This document shows, piece after piece, positions 48,001-58,600 of a stretch of 64,000 nt of DNA. Numbering within the stretch: the first letter of the stretch is position 1; each line of letters starts with the position of its first letter. Position numbers and translations under genes: made by a program. This DNA comes from Sweltsa coloradensis (lineage: Eukaryota > Arthropoda > Insecta > Plecoptera > Chloroperlidae): NCBI GenBank assembly GCA_024449915.1, contig JAMZAV010002018.1, positions 62,001 to 126,000 of the forward strand, given 5' to 3'. The notes below the pieces were generated by a model. That model saw only the letters and a program-made list of their open reading frames with translations, did not search any database and was not told the origin of the DNA.

Positions 48001-51000
48001 GAGTTGGCGCAACGTAACACCGAGGGCTTCGCAGCCCAGCCCCCCTGGTAAAATTTTATAAGTTTCGGTCCAAAACGCTATAAAGAAGGTATGTCGATGT
48101 TTTATTAGATTTACCATACAGTTTGGTATGTTATCAGCAAGTTGCAAGACTTTTGTTATCATTTTCGAAAAAAATGTAATCTTTTTTAAGAATGTAGGGG
48201 GGCAATCGCCCTACCGCCCTCCCCCTCCCGTCACTGCTACGCCTCAATCAAACTTCGCGCTATCAACTCCCGAGCAAATGCTTGCCTAACCAGCCAATAC
48301 TGGTTTCTGAACGTGACCAGCGTAAGCCAACATGATCGTATCGGCATTCCTAACGGCTCTTGTCCTATAATTATACCGGTATCCGAGGACTTCGATTCAC
48401 GTGGCTCGCGGTCGCTTGACACATTTGAATATTCAGTATCGTAAACACTAAACAGGCACGCAGAGGTCGCGGGATCGAAGCCCGCCACCGACAACAGTGA
48501 ATTATTAGGTGATTAGTGGGCAACTGGGTTAACTCGGCACGTGGAGTTTTACTGTGAAACGCCGCAGATCCACATACCACACGTGGTATTTATTTACGCT
48601 TGTAATTGGCTATTATTTTTGTTGTCGGAACCAGTACCCTAACACTTTTTTCTACGCTTGGTAAGTCGTTCACCTTTCTACAAGTACAAGCAATCTTTGG
48701 TGCAAGCTTCAATAATCTGGATTGTGGAAGATAATGATTATTATTGAATGCGTTGTAAATCCCAGTGAGGATGTTGGGATTTATTTTGCTAACATTTGAT
48801 TGGCTAGGACTACTCGACTTGAGGGCTCGACATTTTTGTGACACTACAAATTTATGTTACTTCGATAAATCTTTCGAATAGAGCGTAGGCATCACATTGG
48901 CAGAAAGACATGTTTCTTATTTTTAATTAAGTCTTGGAATGAAATTGTACCGTTATTTGTAAAGAGGATAAAGAATCTTGTCCTAATTGGAAGAAGGAAT
49001 GAACAAATGGTGGTTACTTGCAAGGCTGAGCTCATTCAAGTGGACAACGTGCAGCGTGCTCATTGCAATTCATTATTCATGTATGCGACTTATTCAGACG
49101 CTGCTTCAGAAATGATGAATTCTTGAACGGAACAAACCACACTTTTTTGTTAAAGAGTGTGAAATTGCAATTAACAAGTGTTGTTCCTTGGACTAGAATG
49201 AAATAATTGCTCTGTAATTTGAACGCGTATCTCCTTCATTAGTGAAGAAAACTCGAACTTTTTCCGTTATGATTACGCTGTTGTCAAATTTCTTGTTTTC
49301 GTGAAATCGCATAATGTGGAAAGAAGAAGTTACACCGCGTGTGAAGCTGGCTAATACCGTTCAATTAGAAAATGTGCTAGCATGTTGCTACTTGTGTAGT
49401 GGATCACAGAGCTCGGTACTCTAGCTAGACAGACAGACAAGTTTGTTTCGACAACCTCTTTCCACGGCGAACGTCTTTCACTTCAACTTTCACCTTGTCC
49501 CGCCCACCCTTGCAGTTTCTGCACTGCACTCACTACTCGGAATACTACTTGTGCGTCACCCCAGTGACCTTGGTTCGTTGCACTGCACCGAGCTGAGCTG
49601 CAGCCAGGCGCGGCTTCTTGTTTTCTTTGCTGAATTTGAAGCCTGCACGTCTTCACTCAAAACTCTTGTTTCGAGTGCTTTCAATGGACATACGACATTT
49701 GCAACTAGCAAGATTCAAAGTCCTGGTTTACAAAACACGATTTTCGGTTCCCGACACCGACGCCATCGACGAGCGAATAATAGTGGCCAACCAGCGATCT
49801 ATATTTACAATATTTGCGTGAAGGGGCATGTCGGAAATCTAGTAAGTGTCGACGCATTTGTTAATTTTATCAATTTTATTTAATATGACGTAAAAAGTAC
49901 ACGTTTTGGAAATCGTCACAAACTGGTAATTTATTATTATTCAATAAACAAATAATTGTGATATCCCTAAATAGTAAATTTGATATTAAAGTTACATGAT
50001 TTACATCTGTTGTGTTGTGTTCCGTGGCTTAGCGGTGTTGATAAGAAGTTTTGAGACCACGATGGCTGTTCACAACGTCAAAAACTTTATGATGCTTTGT
50101 TCCAAGACTTTTGGTTCCCTGTGGAGTAATTCGCGAAGTAGCTCGGGCTGTGAGGAGGCCCTCTATACTCCCGTGGGGCGAGGGGCCTCCCTAGGGGCAG
50201 TCCCCCTGTTTCATCGGCCGTGGATCGTGCATGACGTAACCTTCTTGCATCGCGACTCGCTTTTTATGATCCCTGGCTGGTCTCGGGTCATGTCCTTCCC
50301 ATGTCACACTCGTTGTAGAACATGCTGACGAGAACTCTCACCATGTCACGTCCTCGTGGCTGAACGTCAATGGGCGGACGACGCCGTCCGGGGTTTGAAC
50401 TCAATACAAGGAGTACCGTAGTCAATTGAGACAATTTTCAAGAATTCTCTTCATTCTTCAATCTAATTAGACACAGGTTATCATCCTATACCGTTAGAGT
50501 AATTGTAACATGTAATCTGATTTGCCTATTTTGCACTTCAATGGTGATAAAAACAGGTGTAAATACAATCAGGGCCTAGGGGCGTATCCATTTTTAATTA
50601 AAAAATACGTTCCGACCCATAAAGTGGCTTTTGTGATAAGAAGATTATTGGTTACCATTTTCATGTAACGTCGGAGACCATAGGGGGCTGTAATCGGGGT
50701 GTGGTGTAATTGACACATCAAATGTGATAGGCCTGCCTGTCTACTAAGTTGATCGTCATTCCCTCTTATCCCTCAAATATGAGACGTGGCTATATAGATG
50801 TATCCCAAAATCAATTAGTCTCTCATCCAATTCTTGGTTTGCTACTCCCTTTCTACCATCACTCCCTTACGGTCACGCCCTCCCTACGCAGTGTTCGTAC
50901 TTCGTAGTACAAGTCCGAAGCGCGAGAGCGGGCTCGAATCAGTTCTATGTTTTATCACCTTATCGTGTGGGTCGTCTCAAAAATTGCTCCACACACTTCA

Positions 51001-51152
51001 TATTTAGTAATGAAAGTCCGCGCAGCACATGTATTACTAAGTTGCTCGTATATTTGTCTGGGTAGCCCCCCCATTCTTGTAGTTGATGAGTGAGCCTGTA
51101 CAAAGCAGCTTGCGAGTTGAATCTATCAGTCTTGATGAGGCTTGTAAGCCTA
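45031..51152. other. 6.1 kb without an identifiable coding gene
   Basis: It includes a CpG-rich patch at 45415-45620, a T/G run (47975-47997), a B-box-like minus tRNA fragment near 48466-48482 and a GC-richer stretch near 50140-50400. ORFs 45574-45936, 49443-49883 and 49996-50328 have no recognised domain. Any of these stretches could hold a non-coding first exon of the downstream WASF gene, but nothing shows this directly. Confidence 0.4.
45415..45620. promoter_or_regulatory. CpG-rich patch with GC box, possible promoter
   Basis: CpG density is far above its surroundings (GCGTCGCGGCGCTCG-type sequence), with GCCGGCCGG repeats and CCCCGCCCACCCC, a GC-box-like site. It could be the start of a transcript, for example the 5' UTR of WASF 10 kb downstream; that link is inference. 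Confidence 0.3.
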
Positions 51153-51160
51153 CCAGCCAT

Positions 51161-51684
51161 TAGGGATGGGCAAATGCGTGTACTTTCCTAAACGTGCACA
51201 CTCTTGGCTGTCAGCGCGTGTACACGTGTACACGTACACATTGTTATGTTTGCCACTAGCTAAAAAAAAAAAAATATGATTTACAGTACGCGATCTATTT
51301 TATTGGTGTAGCGCCTATTCACGCGTCAGCTGGTAGCGATCGAGTATGGTAAGTACGTCTCTGCGCAGGTCCCGAGTTCCATGTGATGATGCAAGACGCG
51401 ACGCGTCAGTCCGACCTACACGGAGAGCTGTATAGATAGCACTTTGTCTCACTATACGCCTTATGCGCAGTGCGCGTGCGCCGCGTCAGTCGGAAGAAAA
51501 GAGCTATCAAGACAGGCTCGCTCCTCTCTCGTGAGGCAAGGCCGGCCCGCCCGGCCAGCGGCTGGCGGCTGGCCGCACACAGCATAGGGACACGCACACA
51601 CGTTTATTATTTTCGTAAAAACAGTAAACGTGTAATCGCATGAAAACGTGTTCACGTTTACACGTGTACACTATCCCATCCCTA
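51161..51684. mobile_element. hAT non-autonomous element with perfect 8-bp target duplication
   Basis: CCAGCCAT flanks both sides (51153-51160 and 51685-51692). The ends are TAGGGATGGG and CCCATCCCTA. Just inside are GTACACGTGTACACG-like palindromic blocks at both sides. The 524-bp interior is unusually CpG-rich in its right half (51500-51590) and lacks a transposase. Confidence 0.92.
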
Positions 51685-51692
51685 CCAGCCAT

Positions 51693-52345
51693 ACAAATGA
51701 GGGGAGTGGGACCTGAAGGTGAAGGGGATCCCCACTCACTAATTGGGTTATTGACTGACAGGGGAGGGTGCTTTGCTTTATAAACCACCTTGCATTACAT
51801 TTCAACGTTCATACCCACTGCGTATTGAGTTTTGTTTAATCAAACCTATAAAGAAATTACAGTAAGATGACGAAAGAAAGGGGAAATAACGTTGTGGTTG
51901 CTAGTCTACTGGTGTTTCCGTAGGTCAGTATTTTTATTTCCTCCCGATCAGCATCTTCCAATGAAAGTAGGAGAAAATAGCAAATCAATCAATCACTCAA
52001 CTCTTTATCACACAACTATCTCACACCCTGTCGATTGGGCGGTCGCCCCTTCTCTTTCTTTACTGGCTCACTCTATTATTCTAGGCCCTCTTATCTAATG
52101 TCGTTGATAATCCTTTCTCTTCCCTTGCGGCTTTTCACTCTTAATCTTATCTCATTGCTTCACTTCCGAATCGATCTTTAGACACACCCAGGAAGGGGGA
52201 CCTAAAGCAAACCCGCCACGAAGAAAAATTGGTCAAGTCAAAACAAATTAAGTGAAACAATACTTGCACGAAAACCGTCACACAAGCAACATCTTCAATA
52301 ATTTAAAATTGTGTTGCTGTTTTTGCAACAAAGATTTTATTGATT
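51693..52345. other. no gene seen
   Basis: The stretch is AT-rich with nothing recognisable. Confidence 0.5.
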
Positions 52346-53115
52346 GGATGAGCGAAGCGAAGACTTCAATTTCACTGACCCCCAAAAAATTTAGCTCGGG
52401 TGTTTTTTTTTTTTTTTGTTTGTTTGTTTTTCTGTCTGTTTGTTAACTCTCTACCAGGAAAACGGCATATCCGATCTTGATGAAAATTTGAGGGGACCTT
52501 CGAAATCTCTGAACTTAGAGGTGTATTGTTTTTGGGTACAATCGAAGAAATATTTCTCATGAATATCGTACTTTTACGATTTTTTTCGATTTTTAGTGCG
52601 ATATTTTCGTGACATTTGGGCCGATTCTGACCAAACGGGTGGGGCTATAACGTTCATATTATACATGGACATTAAGGTTATGGTGATGTAGTACCTTTTT
52701 AAAGAAAAAGTTGAAAAAGTTAGCCGGAATTCATAGAAAAAAGCTATTAATATAAGTTTTTTTGATTTTTATGCGATATTTTCGTGCCATTTGGGCCAAT
52801 TCTGACCAAACGGTGGGGCTTCAACGTTCATATTATACATGGACATTAAGGTTATGGTGATAAAGTACCTTTTTTAAAGAAAAAGTTGACAAAGTTACCC
52901 AGAATCCATATAAATAAAGCTTTTAATATAAGTTTTTAACGGTAAATAATAACAAATTTACGAGTAACAATAGAAACTTGACAACAATCACCTACAATGC
53001 GTGGGCAGCAAAACAAAGCAACAAAGCACTCGCAAAAGTAAAGATATCCCACGCAGTCTAAAAACTTTATAAAAAGCTCATCCATCAACGCGGCGGGACT
53101 TTAGCGTTTTCCTAG
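52346..53115 (-). mobile_element. non-autonomous Helentron-like element, copy D1
   Basis: On the plus strand it begins GGATGAGCGAAGCGAAGAC and ends AGCGTTTTCCTAG. The subterminal pair is GGATGAGC (52346-52353) and GCTCATCC (53076-53083). It carries the GACCAAACGG and GGACATTAAGG blocks of the foldback family (twice, about 52625 and 52800) and a T-rich run. It faces copy D2. Confidence 0.82.
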
Positions 53116-53240
53116 TTAAAAGGAACACCTTATGACCCGTAGTGATCGGTTTATCGCCAATTTTCTATTGTAAATTGACAACAAAAATTCAGAAATATTC
53201 AAATACTGAGCCTTGCTGTCCTGACTCTTGATGTATCTTA
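53116..53240. other. 125-bp spacer between facing element copies
   Basis: It is an AT-rich spacer separating the two CTAGG ends. No gene is present. Confidence 0.6.
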
Positions 53241-53998
53241 CTAGGAAAACGCTAAAGTCCCGCCGCATTGATGGATGAGCTTTTTAAAGTTTTTAGTTTG
53301 CGTGGGATATCTTTACTTTTGCAAGTGCTTTGTTTTGCTGCCTACGCATTGTAGGTGATTGTTGTCAAGTTTCTATTGTTACCTGTCAATTGGCATTATT
53401 TACCGTAAAAACTGTTATTAAAAGCTTTATTTCTATGGATTCTGGCTAACTTTTTCAACTTTTTCTTTCAAAAGGTACTTTATCACCTTAACCTTAATGT
53501 CCATGTGAAATATGAACGTTGTAGCCCCACCCGTTTGGTCAGAATTGGCCCAAATAGCACGAAAATATCGCACAAAAAATCAAAAAACTTATATTAAAAG
53601 CTTTATTTCTATAGATTCTGGCTAAGTTTTCCAACTTTTTCTTTCAGAAAGCAATACATCACCATTACCTTAATGTCCATGTGAAATATGAACGTTGTAG
53701 CCCCACCCGTTTGGTCAGAATCGGCCCAAATGTCACGAAAATATCGCACTAAAAATCGAAAAAAAATCGTAAAAGTATGATATTCATGAGAAATATTTCT
53801 TCGATTGTACCCAAAAACAATACACCTCTAAGTTTAGAGATTTCGAAGGTCCTGTCAAATTTTCATCAAGATCGGATATGCCGTTTGCCTGGTAGAGAGT
53901 TAACAAACAGACAAAAAAACAAACAAAAAAAACAAAAAAACACCCGAGCTAAATTTTTTGGGGGGTCGGTGAAATTGAAGTCTTCGCTTCGCTCATCC
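53241..53998 (+). mobile_element. non-autonomous Helentron-like element, copy D2
   Basis: It begins CTAGGAAAACGCTAAAG, has GGATGAGC at 53273-53280 and ends GCTCATCC at 53991-53998. It is nearly the reverse complement of D1, and the same termini bound the Rep-coding element at 2991-10190. The ORF 53777-54115 inside it is fortuitous. Confidence 0.82.
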
Positions 53999-55284
53999 AA
54001 CAATCAACAAAGAAAATTTGCAGTTTTGAAAAGGACCGTTTTGCATATAGATTCCTTTCTTGGAATTCTGCATTTCTGTATTGTCATGAATATCTTTACC
54101 GATAAATACCAATAACTTTTCTAAGACTGTGTAGCTAGCCTAGTTTGCAATTTGCATGCTTATTCAAATTACAGTATGGGGTAACCAATTATATTGCATT
54201 AATTAAACTGCATTATTAGGCAACACTAATGCACAGCAGACCGTTACATCTCTCTGATTGGTATCAAATCAAGTACCTATTACTTTTTCATAGTCTTTTG
54301 TTGAGGATTGGCATTGCTAATTATTAATAATCATTTTGTGTGAGGTACCTCGAGTAATACAGTTTCCTCGTAGAATACAATTATTTGAGCATCACTAAGT
54401 GGCAGGAGTTACACTATTTCTTAGGAACTTGGAAGTTGGCACCAATGTAACATTTCTTTTAAAAGTTCTGGAATTTATTTACAAACTCAATTTCAAGTCC
54501 ACTTTTCATATGTTACTGCCGTGACATAATAAAATAAAGTAGGTGTACTGGGTAAGTGGTTCATCACTTAGTTTATATTACTAGCGTTTGATGCGAGAAT
54601 TTACCACTGCATTGACTCAAACCTGGAATGCCAACTTGCCATGTTAATCTGTCCAGCTCTATATCTTTGGAAGGTCATTGTAACAATTAGCTATTGTGCT
54701 GCATCCTCCCTCTATTCTCTGCTGATTGTTTTCGTATGCATATAACATGAAATGGGTGGTACAGATGCAGTTATAGCCCACCACCCAGCCTGAAGATAGG
54801 AGGTGTTTTTAGGAACTAGCTAGGGGAATGCATTCAATCTCAGTTTTTATGTAGGCTAAGTTGTTTAAAATTATATTATTATTACAGTTACACATGTGTT
54901 CATAATTCTTAGCTAGGAATCGCCTACAAATCCTCCCATCCCATATTGATAAGGTAATCTAGTCTCCAAACAGTGTCAAGGCAAGTTTTAAATATCTAGT
55001 CACTGCGGCTCTACATTTGGCACATTTGGGCTGGGTGGTTGTAGACAGTGTTAATATAAGAGTTCTGAAGCTAATAGAATGTAGGTATTCCCATTAAAAA
55101 CTAGGCACCAGCAATCAAATTAGGTTAATCAAATTTCATTTGTATGTGTTTATATAGCTTATGTAAATATCATTGGTTGTCAATAAGTCTTCATTTGATA
55201 GATGGTGCACATTTAACCTATGGAACCAATCCAATCAAATGTGATTATCTCAACAAACTAGTCTAGCCAGTCAAGGATCTTGCT
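53999..55284. other. region upstream of WASF, no gene seen
   Basis: It is AT-rich and probably intron sequence between an unseen 5' UTR exon and the acceptor at 55307 or 55377. Confidence 0.5.
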
Positions 55285-55424
55285 CTAAGAGTGACCGTTG
55301 TCTTGCAGGTAATGGTCCCACGACTGGCAGGGGACTGAGCCCCAGCGAGCCATGCTAAGAGTGACCGTTGTCTTGCAGGTAATGGTCCCACGACTGGCAG
55401 GGGACTGAGCCCCAGCGAGCCATG
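55285..55424 (+). repeat. 70-bp tandem duplication covering splice acceptor, 5' UTR and start codon
   Basis: The unit runs from CTAAGAGTGACCGTTGTC to the ATG and occurs twice back to back (55285-55354 and 55355-55424). Each copy has a TTGTCTTGCAG acceptor (ending at 55308 and 55378) and a short upstream ORF. Confidence 0.92.
55382..55408 (+). promoter_or_regulatory. upstream ORF in the WASF 5' UTR
   Basis: ATG GTC CCA ... GAC TGA, eight codons, ends 13 bases before the main start at 55422. The same frame is entered by the ATG at 55352 if the upstream acceptor is used. It could lower translation; the effect is not shown. Confidence 0.45.
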
Positions 55425-55695
55425 CCGCTGCCCAAGCGACTCGTGGAGCCGGTGCACGTGGCCCGAGGCACCATCCCCGACGACTTCCCCTTGCCGTCCG
55501 AGCTAGAGGCAGCGACCAATGGGACGCTCGCCAACACCGTGCGGCAACTCTCGAGCCTCAGCCGACACGCCGAGGATCTCTTTGGGGAGCTCGCGCGGGA
55601 GGCGCACATCCTCGCGTCCAGGGCCAACTCTCTGCAGACCAGGATAGACAGACTGGCTGTCAAGGTCACACAGTTGGACAGCAATGTCGAAGAAG
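55422..55695 (+). CDS. WASF: WASF coding exon 1
   Basis: It holds residues 1-91 plus one base, with donor GTGAGA at 55696. It encodes [16 protein letters not shown] through [11 protein letters not shown]. The start is the only one fitting the family N-terminus MPL-x-KR, and -3 is G. Confidence 0.94.
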
Positions 55696-58600
55696 GTGAG
55701 AACAGCAGCCTACTAGTTGCAAATATATGGTAACAAAATGCCATAACAATATAGGCACATGCAGTTTCTTATAGTAATTCATCTTTGATATTTTAATAAA
55801 AAGTGGGAGAAATAAAGAATTAACATTTTCCACATTCTGCTGATTCACTGCTTTAATAAGCTATCATGTTAAAGAAATAAAAAAGATAATTCTCTCTCTG
55901 AGATTACTTCTTTATGCATCTTTCAAGTGCAATGTCTTGTTTGGTTAAAATAACGTGAAACAAGCCTTTCCCTACTTTTTCTTCAAGCTTTTCTAATCGT
56001 CTTTCTCTCTCTCTTTCTCTGTCACAGTGTCGTTACAAGACATCCACATGCGCAAGGCATTCAAGAGTTCCGTCATCTTCGACCAGCAAGTCGTGTCGCG
56101 CGATACGATGCCAACGGCGATGTTGGAGACGTACACTACTTGTGACAAGCCACCACCGCTCGACAAGCTCAACTCGTACCGCGACGACGGCAAGGATGGT
56201 CTCAAGTTCTACACCGACGCCAACTACTTCTTCGACCTGTGGAGACAGGAGATGCTCAAGGACACTGAGAGGATGATGCACGACCGCGGGAAAAAGGTAC
56301 CATCTTCTTTTTAGCCATCAGAACACGTACCATCTTTTTATTTTTAGAAATTAATTTGTGTTACTTCAAGTGACCGGTCCAATAACAGCCAGTTTTGGTT
56401 TACACCAAAATTGCATTATTTTATTTGTAAAATAATGATATCAAGTGGGCCTAGCAACTTGTTTACTATAATTTTTATGATTGGAGAGGGGTTGACAGGT
56501 TGGAAAAGCATAGAGAACATAAAGAAGCTGCTTTTCCAACCTGTCAACCCCTCTCCAATCATACTAAACTAGCCGATTGGCCTTTTCCTAATTGTAACAA
56601 TTATTTTATAGTATAGTAATCAAGATTGGAGAAGGGTTGACAGGTTGGGAAAGCAAAGAGAACATAAATCCCAACCTGAAGGGCTGGGGACGACAAAACT
56701 TTTCACCTGCTGATGACAACTGCAGCTAATTTAAAGTTGTTACCTTAATCCACGACGCGTTTCGTCCTTCTGGGACTCATCAGGCAGATGGTGGCCACTA
56801 AAAATCAGCTAACTACATGCAAACAAAACTCACAACACATAACCAAACCTGTGGTAGGGTCACGCAAGAAGTAAATTCTGCATGCATGTTGTCATCATCA
56901 GCAAGGTTACTTCACACACCATTCATACTGAGCCACACCGTCAGCACAACCAGTAAGGGGGCTAGTATATATATATATATATATTGATATATAAATACGT
57001 AGTATAGTAATCAAGTTTTTCTCTTAGACAGTGCAATTTGCTCAAGTGTAGTCATTTAGAGATAAGTGTGACCTGTAGACTGATAACTTTTCTTCCTCTC
57101 TTGTAGCAATGGGAGATGTTAGACCGAGTTGTCTACGAGGCAAGTTGGAATGTAAAGCACATTTTTCACTTGTCATGGTTTTACTCCCTACTAATAGTTT
57201 TATTTTTTTGGTCCGTTACCGCCCTTTTTGCAGCATATACCCACTAATTAGTTATTAAAACACTAACAAAAAGGATTTTAATATTAACCATCCATATTAT
57301 ATTGTATGGTTTTAACTTGTAGGCCCTAACATGTACGCCTATACTATTTCCAATTACTGTACCCTACCTACTTCATGAAGTATTGTGAGCCTTAATCTAG
57401 CTGTCACTATTTTTATGCATAGTTCAGTTAATCTTACATTTTATAAGTAATTCATAACATGTTGTTTATGACGTTGCTTCTTCAATTAACAACAATATAT
57501 TATTTTCCGTTTTACTACAATGTTACTCAATAGTTTGCTTGAAGTACACATTTGTGAGACAATACCATGGTATGCTGCTACTGGTAGTGCTACTGTGTAA
57601 CAATGTGTAACAACCTGTACTGTACGTGCCTAACCTTTGAACTTTTTATTTATTTCATATCTATGTAGGCAATCATATTTGTAGATGTGGACTACCTAGA
57701 GTAATTAATTACTTATTTTAACTGTTACTCATATACTAGTAGGCCTATACCTAGGGACCCTGAAATTTTGTGAATGACTGTTTTCACTAAATGATGCTAA
57801 ATATGACTGTTTTATTATTAAGTAGCAAAATAAGCCAATAATCACGTTTTTATGCTAAATTATAGCAAAATTGGGAACTTTTCTCAATTATTCTGTAACT
57901 TGTAGCTCCAAAATATGCAATTAATTTGACAATTGGGCATTGAAATCAACCATTCTCCAATAGTTGTCACCATGACAGTTGTCCGTAAGATAATTTAAGA
58001 TTTGGGGTTGATACCACATTTAATATTATTATTTCTAGTAAGTATTAAATTGCCATGCTTTTTTATGTAATGTGCAGGGGTTGCAGGCTTTCCAAGACAT
58101 CGATTGTGAAAAACGTACTTGTGTGTAATAGCTTTAAATGTGTGTAGGCCGCCTACTAAACATTGTTCTAGAATATTTTTTTTTGCATTAACTATTTGAG
58201 TATGTTCTTCATCCACCCTGACTATAGGGTCTACATAGTTTAAGTATGACTCTTTTGTTAATGCCTCGTATTAAAACTTAAGTTAAACGTATACTATTGA
58301 TTGTGAGTGATGTTCTGGCTTTGTGGGCTCTATGAGTCATTCCTTACTGTGTATGTGTGATGTATTTCTTCTACAAATAAATAAATGGAATATAAAAAAA
58401 ATAAAAATACATACACAAATTGAATAGAGTACAATAATGACAATGTAAATAATGATGTTTGTGATCATGACTCAGTCATGAGTTACTGTATATTATTTGG
58501 GGGAGTCATCCGATAGGAACTCTTGAAAGTGAGTAGAGTAGGATTCAGCCTAGATTGAACGACCTTCAAAGTTGCATTTGTTTAAATCGGCATAACCAAC

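Noticed and set aside
49443..49883. Plus-strand ORF of 146 codons
   Set aside because: No recognisable domain. A GTAAGT follows at 49841, but no matching acceptor or partner exon was found.
53777..54115. 112-codon ORF in the Helentron copy
   Set aside because: It lies across the end of copy D2 into flanking DNA, and the same frame in the other copies is broken.
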